A DNA stretch of 64,000 nt, from positions 1,447,122 to 1,511,121 of the forward strand of contig KB445793.1 in the NCBI GenBank assembly GCA_000320605.2. Direction: 5' to 3'. Origin of the DNA: Gelatoporia subvermispora B (Eukaryota; Basidiomycota; Agaricomycetes; Polyporales; Gelatoporiaceae). The position numbers and the translations under genes were made by a program. How positions within the stretch are numbered: the first letter of the stretch is position 1; every line of letters begins with the position of its first letter. The notes under the pieces are model-generated. The model was not told the origin of the DNA and did not search any database. It saw nothing but the letters and a program-made list of their open reading frames with translations. Below are positions 47,621-60,514 of this stretch, in pieces.

Positions 47621-48218
47621 GTTAACACTGTTCAACGGGACTATCATATTCTGTAACCTAGATGGAGCAATTCTTACCGGCTCCCCAAGCCGACCACCCT
47701 GTGTTGAATTATCTAGCATTGCGCATGCAGTATAATGAGCTCGTCGTATAGGATAATAAATTTGGAGTTCTGTGAGTGCAATCATCCTGCCGGAATGAGA
47801 ATGCACCAGACAGACACCAGACAGACACAGAAGTCTGATAAATTTTCTGTCATCCCATAGAAGATCTCAGGAATTTGAAGTGACAAAAGGAGGCAGACAT
47901 TTGCACAAATCCAGCATACTAAAATCCATCAATATCCAGTATAGTTGTGGTACGGTATATAGAGACAGACAACGTGTTCCGATTACGCTCGCGAGCATGC
48001 AATAGCGATAGACTGATGATAGAGACCAGGGATAGTGAGAGCGCTAGGCTAAGAGAGCGAACAGTATGATGCGACGACGAGCGAATCCATGCCAGATAGA
48101 GGTGGAAAAGAGGGTGAGAAAACGAAATGCAGAGCAGGGGTGTAAGCTAGTGCAATGTAGGGCTAGATGCGATATAGGGTGGTTAGTAGATCGATCGGGC
48201 GGGGCGGGCGGTGAGGTT
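47621..48218. other. Convergent intergenic gap
   Basis: 598 bp between the 3' ends of the G-patch and kinase genes. Nothing recognised. Confidence 0.5.
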
Positions 48219-50323
48219 CTATTGAGGGCTGTTCGGCATGTTGGTGCCGTTGTAGGAGAAACCTGTATGAGGACGATCAGAAATGCACGCGTTACTAGGA
48301 TGAGGGCGAGCCGCTACGTACCAGCAAACTGCGCTTGGACAGTCTGCGAGAGCTGGGAGCCCTCGACAACACTGTCAAGGGGCGCCTCCGCCGTGAAGAC
48401 GGTGTCGAAGTTTGACACATCGACGGGGCTCGACACGCTCGGCTTGAACGGCGGCTGGATCTTCTTCTCGAGCAACAGCTTGAAGTCGATGTTCTTCTCG
48501 AAGAAGGGGTGGCGACGAATCTCGTCCGCACCGTTCACGCCGAGACGCTGTGACGGGTCGCGCGTAAGGAGGCCGGTGAGGATGCTGCGCGCCTGCGGCC
48601 CGATCTCGTCGCCGAAGACGAGCGGGTTGTGCAGAATCTTGTCATACATCTTGTCGGTCACCTCTGTAGACGACATCATTATCGTGGATCATTTAGCGTG
48701 GCTAAATGCAGTATCCATACCATCGTAGAACGGCGGGAGCCCGGAAAGCATCTCGTACAGGAGGACGCCCAGCGTCCACCAGTCGATAGTCTTGTCTGTC
48801 AATAACGGAGACGTCAGTGTCGATTCAACCTCGGGGATCTATGCACGCACTGTATCCTTGTGCGCTGAGAATCTCGGGCGCGAGGTATTCGGGCGTACCG
48901 CAGAAGGTGTTGGTGGTATCAGAGTCCTTCATGTTGAGCTTGCACAGTCCGAAATCACACAGTGCGATGTGGCCGGTATAATCAAGGAGGATATTTTCGG
49001 GTTTCAAGTCACTAGTGCCGCATATAGTCGAGTCAATAAAAGAAGTCACCAGATATAATCAGACACGCACCGGTAGACCACATCCAGCTCGTGCAGGTGC
49101 TCAAGCGCCAGCAGAAGCTCTGCGGCATAGAACCGACTTCGCTCCTCATTGAAACGTTGTTCCCGTTGTAGGTGATGGAACAACTCTCCGCCGTTAACGA
49201 ACCTAGTCCAAGCCGAAGAATCAGCATTCCAGAACAAGCCACGAGGCTTGAAGATGGCTTACGCGAGTACAAGGTACAACTTCTGTTCTGATTGGAAGCT
49301 GAACTTCAAAGGCACAATGAAGGGATTGTTGACGCGCGCGAGCACCAAGCGCTCTGCGAGTGTATGCGTGATCTCGCCTCGCTCAACGATGTGTTGTTTC
49401 CGAATGGTCTTGAGCGCATAGATACGTGACGTATCGCGCTTCCTCACTTGCATGACCTACACGCCTGGGGGTCAGCACATGCGCAGGCAAAGACTGACAG
49501 TACGCACCTTGCCGAAGCTGCCTTTGCCAATGACCGTGATCAACTCGAAATCATCGATGGTCAGCGAGTGGCCCTAACGACATGGATCAGCCATCTGTCC
49601 CCAATGATCCAGCGTGGGGGAACATACAGTGCTCGGCCGGAACGCAACACCAATTTGAATCCGCCCAGGGCCACCGACGAGGTCATACCACTGATCCTGG
49701 GACGGCTCATCAAAGTCGGGCGTGAACCGCACGCCGCCCATAAAGATATCATTGCCCATGTCGTCCGCGATGCCATCACCGCCCCTCTTCGGCTCCTCCG
49801 TGCGCAAGTACACCTGGATCGAGATCTCCGAGTGCCGCGACACGTCGCTGCGCGCGCACAGTCAGCCCGCGCGCCTCGCCCCGCAGAGCGCACACGATAC
49901 TCACAAGTTCGTCTCGTACATGTACAGCGGCTTGCCCAGCTCTCCTCCAAGCGGCGTGATGAGCACCTGGTTGACCTCGAACTCCATGACGAGGTACGGC
50001 AGCCACCAGCACTGCGTACGCTGCACGCTGTCACGGTTGCTCTTGCGGTTCGCAAGCCGCCGCTGCGTGATGCTCGAGGGTGACACCGACGCGGCGACCT
50101 TAGCCTGCTGCGATGACAGCGCGGCTTGCACCGCGGGGGGCACCGCTGCGCCGCCGGACAGGTTGAGACCTTCAGCCCAGAGAACGCGGATCGCGAGCAA
50201 GCCAGAGCACGACTCGGGACCTCCTCCCGGGTTGGCGGGGGTCGGAGTGGTCGAGCGGCCAGAGAGATCTTGTGCAGCGAGCGCTGCCTGCTTCGACTTG
50301 CTCTTACCGAGTTTCCAGGACAT
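48219..50323 (-). CDS. YPK1: AGC protein kinase, YPK1/Gad8/SGK type
   Basis: About eight exons encode roughly 530 residues starting [11 protein letters not shown]. The N-terminal ~200 residues form the C2-like domain typical of fungal Ypk kinases. The kinase domain has all key motifs: glycine loop IGKGSFGKV, lysine in YALKTIRK, catalytic loop [18 protein letters not shown], and activation segment [14 protein letters not shown] with the PDK1-site Thr. The AGC tail has FTAEAPLDS (turn-motif region) and the hydrophobic motif QFAGFSYNG, formed by splicing into the last small exon that ends at 48219. FSY is the TORC2 phosphorylation site in this family. These kinases control sphingolipid synthesis, endocytosis and plasma-membrane stress responses. 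The TORC2 subunit RICTOR is encoded 17 kb away. Confidence 0.92.
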
Positions 50324-53300
50324 GGCTGCTGCTCTATGAGGGGAGGTAGACGTGTATGCTCAGTGTGCGCTGGTGGATGTAGTGGTTGGGATTAGGAAGG
50401 GAGAGCAAAGCCTGCTTTGCGAGTCGAAGAGGGAGACGGCGACGGAAACGAGGAGACTCGACGACGGACAGCGAGAGCCAGGCGACGGCGGAGGCAAATC
50501 TAATTATCGGCTCTGGCGGGTTCGGCCTTTCCCCAAATAGGCAATTCCTGATATTGCCATCTTTCTCGCCATCGCCCGGCACGATATCAGCACACGTCCT
50601 CCACAGCACCACTGCTCAACCAACCTTGTTGGGCATCGTGTCGGGGCCAGTTGCAGCTAGAAGAACCACTTGGACTCGTCGACATCTTCTCAATGGAACA
50701 CGGCCGTGCCTGTCGCGGTTCGCGGTCACGGGACTCAGACAATCATCGCCTGTCAGGACCTTGAGGATATTACAGTTGCTAGAGACGTCTTTTCGTCAGG
50801 GCGACGAGGCGCTCTTGTCGTATAATTCAATTGTCTTGTAAGGACGATGTGAAGAGCGAGATGGGACAGGCCAGTGATACTCTAGTCCACCGCTAATCGT
50901 TAAGAGATGCCTCTAAGTATCCATGCACTGAGGTACGCGATGCGCACAAAAAATACTCTGTGCACACCTTCTACTCTTCTTCTCGCGTCTGGTACACCTA
51001 GAATAGACACGTCTTTATAACTCGCACTATTCCTCGCGATATGGAGCTTTCGTGATGCCAACGAGAATACATGTCCGCTGAGCACGATGAAGTCACCTTC
51101 TTGAATGATCGTCCAACGTAAACGCGATCGCTTTCGCACATTATGTATGGAATGTATGAATGCCACCCTACATATCTGCTTCGATCCCAAGAAGTTGAGA
51201 GGATGGGAGGAGAAGGAGAAGATTCATCGTTCTATATTTGGTAGGTATACTGCCCAATCTGGTAAACGGCGGCCGCCAATTACAAAGTCAGGATCTAAGT
51301 AGTCAATGGACGCAGCATTATAGGCCGTTCCGCTCATTGATAGATGGCATACGCAATTTACTGTCATTGGCATGCGAGAATATCAAGTGCTAGGCATTTA
51401 TCCAGCATACACAAGGATATCCGAAAAGGCAAAACTCTACGCGAACGCCAGCTCATCATTTCAGATGATCAAGTTACAGTCAATACATGCAATACGCTGC
51501 ACGAGGTGCACGCTGAGTATACATGTCTACACGTATGCCTAGCAGCTCGGAGATTCCACGCCGAGATCAACATGGGAGCTTCCACCGTTGTGGCGGCCGA
51601 GCTCATCTTGTCCCTCATTTCCGACGTTCACGGCCGTGTCAAGAACTCCGATTCAGCCCGGTCTACATCGTCCGGTCCAAGTGGTCCTCCCTACCGTCCT
51701 ACCTGAGCAGTGCAACGTGAAACGCCAAGAAAGAGTGGAGATCATTGAGTGGCACTGCTGTACGGCCCTTCGTGCCAAAGCAAACCTCCGATGTGGCCTG
51801 CGATCTTTGCTGCGCCTTCCTGCGAGTCACGACATGTCAGTACTCTCAGCTCCGTCAGGGCTATTGTGGCGGCGGTAATCATAAGACTTGGTATTTCCGT
51901 CGGATGGCGTGAAATGATCCGGATTATTCGATCCCATTCGGGTCGCAGAACGGGTTTGCACGGGTTTGTACTGTCGGCAGAACTCGTAGGAGAAAATGAT
52001 GATCAACGCGCAGGCTCCTCCTTGCCGGCGTGTCTTAGACCTAGGAAACATGCGGATGATATTAGGCGTGCCATTGTGCTACTCATTGTGTCCGGAATTC
52101 CACACACTGTTGAGGTAGTGGTACCGCTATTCTTCACGCCGCCGTTCTAAGTGTTGATGAGCGACGTGTCTGACGAGGGGGGCGATCGATCTGTGGGCCC
52201 TGAGTATTAGCCAGTATCATGAGTCTGGCCGTGGAAACACCTTCGATCGAAGTGAGCCACGGACAATGGCGTGTATGTACAGAAATTCAGCTGACACAGA
52301 ATAGATGGAAGTGCGCCGCGAGGCCATTCTGAAATGAGCTCTCAGGCCTCAGGTTCCGTATACCCGCGATGAGACTGATGGCTCTATCTGACCGTGGTTT
52401 GCCCGGATCTTGGACCTGGTGCCGCGGTGCTGCAATGACTGGAGCGTAATTCTGCGTCTCTACCGTAGAGGAAGGTCGTAATTGAGTCTCCAATGACGGA
52501 GTGGTAAGCAGAAAGCAGCTACTCTAGAGCGATGAGTCTAACTGGTCCATGCTCTGGGTATGGTGTTGGTGTTGTCGACTCTTCTGTGACTCCCGAAATC
52601 TGTATTTTAGATGGCTGAACAAGACGGACCGCGTTTGAGCAGGCTACCGTGAGGCGTTGAAATCATGCACAGTGAATATAATATCAAACGCATGGGGACG
52701 TGTCGGGAATGGTGAGAGCGCCTGCGCTGTGCATACCGAGTGCATTATTGCCTGCTTGTGCAGCTGGAATCACCGGTTTCGAGGGGTATGAGTCAGAATA
52801 GAATTGCGGTAGTGCATTACGGAGGCTTCCTGACAGGTCTGACAGCTATGCGTGTGGGAGCCACCGCTATCCGAGGAGCGCTGTCGGTGGATATGTGCAA
52901 GCCGTGGCTTATTGCTGCCTGAGCTTCCTTGGGGAATTAGAGAGCTAGAGCGACATCGATGCTGAAGAGTTTGGATTTACTGAAGCCTTTCTAATCTCAA
53001 TGACTCAGCGCCCCGCCGTGCTTTTTGAGTTTGTAAGCAGCTGCCGGTATGCTTCTTACCTCGTGAGAGCTAGACCCCACGCTCTAGCGCGCAGTGCAGA
53101 TTCGCGAAGCTATGAGCTGGAGCAAGTGGGTTGTCCTGAGCAGATATGTTGCTGCAGCATGTTGCTGCACGCCTGAATTTATTAGGTCAGTCGAACGATC
53201 CAGTACGCGAGCTTCCCTGTGAGAACATTGAAGCGAGCACCATGAGAATATTTCGATCGCGGCGGCCACCGACCTGCGGCAGGGAATAGGATTAGAATCG

Positions 53301-54710
53301 TTCGAATCGGGCTCGCGAACGCATGGCTAGCTGGCTATGGTACTGATTGTCGAGATACCGCAGCACGTCCGCAAATTTGCGGAAGTGTGAGTCACGTATG
53401 TTCCGCGACCCCGCGGAGCCGCGTGCTCGACGTGACCCGCAGCTGGCGCAGCGGTGGTGACGAGGAGCGGGAAGGGCGGTGTAGAACGTTGCGCCGCGAG
53501 TGACTGTGCCTCGCAGCCGCAATGTCAGTGCAAGAGTCACTTTGCGGGACGTGACCATACTGCGATCAGCGCTCCGGAGCAGCGTACAATGCAATGTATT
53601 GATTGCGATGTGACGCGGCCATCCGGCGCCTGGCGTATCAAGGTTTGTTGCCGCGAAGACGCGCGAGGATGGTGGCTGGCAGATGCGCATGTCCGTCACC
53701 GTGCCGTCCTGTTGCGTCGTCACTGCGGGCTTGCTGCTGGTCATCTGAACATCGAGCTCGCGAACTTGGTTAGACTCCGTGGCCAGAGGATGCACCGGTG
53801 GTTTCTGGAATATGCAAGAGGAGGCATCGTGGGCCGAGGGGATTGATTGATCTGCGAACAGGATCTGGGTGGGTCCAGGGGCAGATGTGGACTTGTCCCG
53901 ATTCGGGTACAGAGGCCGAGGTTTGGTCGCCGGGACAACACCGGGTGACCAATCGGGGCGAGGAGGCCGTTGAGGGATGCCGGCCGGGCCCCGGGCCGTC
54001 CGCCGTCGTATCTCGTCAGCATGCATTGTCAGCGGGACGAGGCATTGCGTATACCAGCGGCTGCACCTCCCAGCAAGAAGCTCCAGGACCCCTGGAAGAC
54101 CCAGGCATGGCGGCCGTCCCTTCAGCCAAGTTTGTGCCTGTAAGAAAGCACATCTGGTCAGGGGACTTCTTCCGTGCGTTTGGTGGAATGAACTGGCCCA
54201 ATATCCGGATATCTTGTAACGGAAGCCGCCGAAATCGGAGTGTTTTTGGATGAGGTCTGCCAGGGGTCTTGGTGGACCACATGGATCCCTAAATAGACAA
54301 GACAGGCTATGCCAGGCTCTGTCGTGCGTTGGTCGCTCGCTGTTCTCATCTGCCAAGCCAGCGAGCCACCGCTAAGATTTATCAGATAAGATGAGCGAAG
54401 AGAGGCGACCTTCGTGGCGCACGCGATTAAGCAGCAACAATGAGCCTGTGCGTGCCCGACTCGGTGGGGGGTGCTTGGCGACGCTGTGTGTTCATCCGGA
54501 AGGAAAAATGGGAGCAGCGGGAGCAGCGGGGTACCCGGAAATCGCGGGGAAGGGCGGAGAAAAGAGCGGAAAATGATTAGATTAGATCGAGGCGGCGATC
54601 TGGCAAAGCCTGCGTGTTCACGGCAAGCCCTAACGAGCGCCCTAACTAAACGCCCAGACGCCATGGCAGATTCTGGGCAGATGACTAGTTCCCGCCGCGT
54701 AACTCGGCGA
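50324..54710. other. Gene-poor region, 4.4 kb
   Basis: No gene can be supported. Protein-like patches exist but do not assemble: plus-strand 51105-51302 (KRDRFRTLCMECMNATLHIC), minus-strand near 51240-51330 (YLDPDFVIGGRRLPDWAVYL), and plus-strand 51540-51720. They could be exons of a highly split gene like those at 31-38 kb, or decayed fragments. A 354-codon minus-strand frame at 53292-54356 is compositionally Arg/Pro-rich, has no domain and is rejected. No inverted terminal repeats or tRNA found. Confidence 0.35.
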
Positions 54711-54717
54711 TATATAA
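54711..54717 (+). promoter_or_regulatory. TATA box for ABC transporter
   Basis: TATATAA, 164 bp upstream of the ATG at 54881, followed by a pyrimidine-rich stretch. Confidence 0.5.
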
Positions 54718-54880
54718 CCCGCATGCTCGTCCTCCGCAATCCCACACACCCTGCGTCACTCTTCGCTCTTCCGTCTGCTCATTAGCAACGAGTCCCCCCG
54801 CCTGCCCCACCCTATAGGGTTGCAGTGCACATCCAGCGAGCACGCCAGCGCACCGCGCAGCCAACGGCCCCCCATCCCCC

Positions 54881-57800
54881 ATGGCCGGCTCCCTAACTCA
54901 TTCCGACGAGACTCAGGGTGAGAAGTCCGCCCCCAAGAAAGGCGGTTTCTTTTCGCGCAACAAGGACGAACGCAACATCGACAGCGACGAGAAGATCGAG
55001 AAACATGTCACCGTAGCGGAGGAGAAGCCCAAGGAGCAGGGCCTCGCCCCGGTGTCCTTCACGTCGCTCTTTTGGTGCGTTCCTGGCGGCTCGTATCTTC
55101 AGGCGAGTACTTACCTGGTCCCAGTTTTTCCACAAAGACCGATCTTGCGATGGATTTTATCGGTCTGATCGCAGCCGCAGCAGCGGGAGCAGCACAGGTG
55201 GGGTGCCCGGCTTTTTCAGCGCACATCCGTCCAACTGACTCCCTGCTCAGCCTTTGATGAGTTTGCTGTTCGGAAACCTTACACAAGGTTTTGTTACTTT
55301 CGGCATGACCCTCGAGGAAGCACAGGCGGGCAACGCAACGGCTCAAGCATTGTTACCGTCCGCTGCTGCCACGTTCAAGCACGACGCTGCCCGTAACGCA
55401 AACTACCTGGTCTACATTGGTGCGTGGGTAGTGTGCCCTTCCATGTCGTCCTACTGACAGTGTCGCAGGTATCGGCATGTTCGTCTGCACGTACACTTAC
55501 ATGTACACTTGGGTGTACACCGGCGAGATCAATGCGAAGCGTATTCGTGAACGCTATTTGCAAGCTGTCTTGCGGCAAGACATTGCGTATTTCGACAGGA
55601 TTGGGGCGGGAGAGGTCACGACTCGCATTCAGACTGATACCCGTAGGTGCCGGAGATTTTTATCGGTCGTCGCATCGCTGACCGTCCGTTTGTACAGACC
55701 TTGTCCAGCAGGGTATCTCCGAGAAAGTTGCGCTCGTCACGAACTTCCTCGCAGCGTTCGCAACAGGTTTCATCCTCGCATACGCCCGCTGCTGGCGACT
55801 TGCACTCGCAATGACCTCTATCTTGCCGTGCATCGCCATCACCGGAGGTGTCATGAACAAATTTGTCTCGGGCTTCATGCAGTGCGTGTCGGTCCCCCAA
55901 TATATCCGAGCTGAGGCGCTGACCATGTATCCTTCCAATTGCTGTATTTGCATTTGCGGCGCCATTGCAGGACTTCCTTGGCGTCTGTGGCGGACGGCGG
56001 CACGCTCGCTGAAGAGGTTATCTCGACAGTCCGCACAACTCAGGCGTTCGGGACACAGCGCATCCTCGCGGACCTGTACGACAAGCGCATTTCGGGCTCG
56101 CGCATCGCGGACATGAGCGCTGCAGTTTGGCACGGAGCGGGTCTGGCGGTGTTCTTCTTCGTCATCTATGGCGCCTACGCCCTCGGTGAGCTTCTCAAAT
56201 TGCTGTGCCTGACTTCCCATGCAGTCGGCTTATTCGGTGTATGACAGCGTTTGATTTTGGCTCGACACTCATCAACCACGGTGAAGGTGAGAGGCGCCGT
56301 CGCATTTTCCGGAACATAGAGATTAATTAACCCTTATGCATTAGCGAACGCTGGTCAGATCGTCAATGTCATCCTGTCCATCCTCATTGGATCATTCTCT
56401 TTGGCCCTGCTCGCTCCGGAAATGCAGGGTATGTATCAATGTATGTGTTATACAATCACATAAGCTCATTGTGACTTTGCAGCTATTACGCACGGGCGAG
56501 GTGCTGCGGCCAAGCTGTTCGAGACAATCTTCCGAGTGCCTGATATCGACTCCTCGAACGAGGGCGGTTTGAAGCCCGAGAAGTGCGTCGGCGAGATTAC
56601 GTTTGAGCACGTCAAGTTCAACTACCCCTCGCGTCTGGACGTGCCCATCGTCAAGAACCTCAGCATCACGTTCCCCGCCGGCAAGACGACTGCGCTTGTT
56701 GGCGCCTCTGGTTCCGGCAAGTCCACATGTATCCAGCTGGTGGAGCGGTTCTATGATCCGTTGGAAGGTGTCGTCAAGCTCGACGGCAACGACCTCAAGG
56801 ATCTCAACCTGAAATGGCTGCGTAGCCAGATCGGCCTCGTCTCGCAGGAGCCGACGCTGTTTGCGACGACGATCAAGGGCAATGTCGCGCATGGTCTGAT
56901 CAACACGCCTTGGGAGAACGAGTCGGAGGAAGAGAAGATGCGTCTCATCAAGGAGGCTTGTATCAAGGCGAACGCGGACGGATTCATCACGAAGCTGCCC
57001 ATGGGCTACGACACTATGGTCGGCGAGCGTGGTTTCCTACTCTCCGGTGGTCAGAAGCAGCGTATTGCGATCGCACGTGCTATCGTCTCGGACCCGCGTA
57101 TTCTTTTGCTCGACGAGGCGACGTCCGCTCTCGACACGCAGAGCGAGGGTATTGTGCAGAACGCGCTCGACAAAGCGGCCGCCGGCCGGACGACAATCAC
57201 CATTGCGCACCGACTGTCGACGATCAAGGACGCGGACTGTATCTACGTCATGGGCGACGGCCTCGTCCTCGAGAGCGGCACGCACAACGAGCTGCTCTCG
57301 CGCGAGAACGGCGCGTATGCCCGGCTGGTGCAGGCGCAGAAGCTCCGCGAGGCGCGCGAGAAGCGTGCCCAGGACGAGGACGACAGCGAGACGGCGGGCA
57401 GCGCCGAGGAGGACATCGAGAAGCAGGCCGCGGAGGAGGTGCCGCTGCAGCGCCAGAAGTCGGGTCGCTCGCTTGCGAGCGAGATCCTCGAGCAGCGCGC
57501 CAAGGAGCACGGCGAGGAGAAGCACAGCTACAGCGTGCCGTACCTCATGCGCCGTATGGGCCGTATCAACAGAGACGACTGGAAGCGGTACGCGTTTGGT
57601 ATCGTCGCTGCGATCTGCAATGGGTGCACGTACCCCGCGTTCGGTATTGTCTATGGTGAGTGTAATCATGGGACTTGCGCTTAGGTTAGCGGTCTAATTA
57701 CTGTCGGATTATAGCCAAGGGTATCAACGCCTTCTCCGACACGAGTAACTCGGCTCGCAGGCACGACGGCGACCGTACTGCTCTCTGGTAAGCGATTCCT

Positions 57801-60082
57801 CTGATGACTTCTTCGCGGATGTGCTAACATTATACGACAGGTTCTTCCTCATTGCTATCCTATCTGCCATTGCTATCGGTTCTCAGAACTACCTGTTCGC
57901 TTCCTCCGCCGCCAACCTGACAGCTAAGCTTCGCTCCATCAGTTTCCGTGCCATCCTGAGGCAAGACGGTGCGTGCCCCCTTCCCCAAATTTTATCAGTT
58001 TCATGCTGACAATCGATGTCTGGGTCGTAGTCGAGTTCTTCGACAAGGATGAGAACAACGTATGTGGCCGGGCTTGTGCTGATTTATGATGGTGACTAAC
58101 CGGCCCTTTGCTCCCGTAGACTGGCCAACTTACGTCCGCGCTGAGCGACAACCCGCAAAAGATCAACGGTCTGGCCGGTGTCACCTTGGGAGCGTGAGTC
58201 CCCGTCTGTCGCGGTATCTGCTATGTGACAAATCTGACGCAATCTATTCCAGTATCGTCCAGAGTGCTTCCACGCTTATTGCTGGCTCCATCATTGGTCT
58301 CGCGTTCGCGTGGAAGATTGGCCTTGTCGGTATTGGTACGCCTTGATCCGTTGATGTCTGTGAGCGCGTGCTGACTTTTCCCAGCTTGCACCCCCGTCCT
58401 GGTCTCTGCCGGTTATATTCGTCTGGTATGTCATCAGCACGATTCTATAATAGGATTGTTTCCCTGATTGGGTTATTACAGCGTGTTGTCGTCCTCAAGG
58501 ATGAGCAAAACAAGAAGGCACATGAGCAATCTGCGCAGTTGGCTTGTGAAGCTGCTGGCGCCATCCGAACTGTTGCCTCCTTGACGCGTGAAGCGGATTG
58601 CTGCAAGCTCTACAGCGAGTCCCTCGAGGAGCCGCTCCGTAACTCTAATTCCAAGGCCATCTACAGTAACGCCATCTACTCGCTGTCGCAGTCTATGTCA
58701 TTCTTTGTCATCGCCCTCGTCTTCTGGTACGGCTCACGCCTCGTCGCATCTCTGGAGTTCACGACCTTCCAGTTCTTCGTGGGACTCATGGTACGTCACC
58801 ATTCCTTGACACAGGCTTCAGGGCGCCGCTCATCGCGATCTGTTCCCAGAGCACGACATTCAGCGCCATCCAGGCTGGCAGCGTGTTCTCCTTCGTGCCC
58901 GATATGTCCTCTGCGAAGGGCGCCGCGGCCGATATCGTCACGCTGCTTGACTCTCGACCCGAGATTGATGCGGAGTCCACTGAGGGCGAGATCCCCCAGA
59001 ACGTGAGCGGCCGTATCCGGTTCGAGAACGTTCACTTCCGCTACCCGACCCGTCCCGGTGTCCGTGTCCTCCGTGACCTCAATCTCACGGTCGAGCCGGG
59101 CACGTATGTTGCCTTGGTCGGCGCTTCTGGCTGTGGGAAGAGTACAACGTACGGCGCTCTTTTCTCTGTACGCTGTATTGTTGCTAACTAGTGATCCTGC
59201 AGTATCCAGCTCATTGAGCGGTTCTACGACCCGCTGACTGGTAACGTCTACGTACGTCCTTATCCATCTAGGTCCGTCCCGATAGATCGTCTGACACCTG
59301 TTACTCCAGTTGGACGAGCAGCCGATCAGCAAGTACAATGTTGCCGAGTACCGCAAGCACATCGCACTGGTGTCGCAAGAGCCGACATTGTACGCAGGCT
59401 CGATCCGCTTTAACATTCTTCTTGGCGCCACCAAGCCCTTCGAAGAGGTGACACAGGAGGAGATCGAGGCTGCATGCCGGAACGCGAACATTCTAGACTT
59501 CATTCTATCATTGCCTCAGTACGTGCAATCCATCAGTCGCATCACATCGCTGTGCTAACTGTGATTTTAGGGGCTTCGATACTGAGGTTGGTGGCAAGGG
59601 TTCTCAGCTGTCCGGTGGCCAGAAGCGTAAGTTGTGTCATTTGTTGATGGTGGCGATCGTTGTCTGACTTGACCTGCAGAGCGTATTGCGATTGCACGAG
59701 CGCTGCTCCGGAACCCGAAGGTCCTGCTACTTGATGAGGTGCGTTTTCACGTTGCGGGTGTGCGGACCGCATACTCACGTAATGATACAGGCAACCTCTG
59801 CACTCGACTCGACATCAGAAAAGGTCGTGCAGGAGGCTCTTGATCAAGCCGCAAAGGGCCGGACGACGATCGCCATCGCGCATCGTCTGTCCACGATCCA
59901 AAACGCAGACTGCATGTGAGTACTAGCGATGTGTGATCAACCTTGCAAGTTCTGATACCTTCCCTATCAGTTACTTCATTAAGGATGGAGCGGTCAGCGA
60001 AGCGGGTACCCATGACGAACTGCTCGCTCGGAGAGGCGACTACTACGAATACGTCCAGCTGCAAGCACTCAGCAGAAACTGA
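54881..60082 (+). CDS. Full-size ABCB (MDR/Ste6-type) transporter
   Basis: About twenty exons encode roughly 1330 residues laid out TMD1-NBD1-linker-TMD2-NBD2. TMD1 includes [20 protein letters not shown] and [22 protein letters not shown]1 has Walker [11 protein letters not shown]-loop LVSQEP, signature LSGGQKQR, Walker [13 protein letters not shown] and H-loop IAHRLS. The linker (~residues 620-700) is charged. TMD2 includes [18 protein letters not shown]2 has [29 protein letters not shown] and IAHRLS, ending [13 protein letters not shown]. Both ATP sites look catalytically complete. Fungal ABCB proteins export drugs, lipids or prenylated peptide pheromone; the substrate cannot be assigned. 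The N-terminus is a ~60-residue hydrophilic, charged cytosolic tail without signal peptide, as usual. Confidence 0.94.
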
Positions 60083-60514
60083 TGCAGACGAGTTGTGATC
60101 GAGGTATTAGAAGACGTATGATTAATGATTCCACTCACCATAGACATTCATTGCTATCGGGCTTTATTATTATTTCTCGCTAATAGTTTACCTACTCACG
60201 CACGACCACGCTTTCATACCCTCAAGTCAGGATGCCACCGCGGTAGTGTTTAGATGAATACGATAAGTAGTTGCACGCATGTACCACGAGGTCGGGTTGG
60301 AATATACACATCGCGTTTTGTTGTTGCTCTTACTCGTTTTCCGCACGAGGCGATCTGAGTGGGCAGCAGGAGGCGGCTGGAAAGAGCTCGTTGCGCGAGG
60401 CAGCGTGCCCGGCGCTCCAGCCCAGCCAGCCGTCGCGCGCGTGCACGCACCGTCATCACTTGAGCTCTAATCACCACCCCCTCCCCATCCTCTTTCCCTC
60501 CATTCCAATCCAAA
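60083..60514. other. Intergenic region
   Basis: 432 bp between the ABC transporter and VAP genes. A C/T-rich tract (60473-60512) precedes the VAP start codon, a usual fungal promoter feature. Confidence 0.5.

Noticed and set aside
49448..50083. 211-codon plus-strand open frame
   Set aside because: Antisense to the C2-like part of the YPK-type kinase, whose exons are in phase and carry recognised motifs.
53290..53310. Possible tRNA B-box (GTTCGAATC)
   Set aside because: No A-box at the right distance and no pairing T-arm or acceptor stem.
53292..54356. 354-codon minus-strand open frame upstream of the ABC transporter
   Set aside because: Arg/Pro/Ser-rich without domain, splice structure or homologous motif; probably a chance frame in GC-rich promoter DNA.
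56910..57697. Several 200+ codon frames on both strands
   Set aside because: Alternative-frame shadows of the ABC transporter NBD1 and linker, produced by high GC and codon bias.
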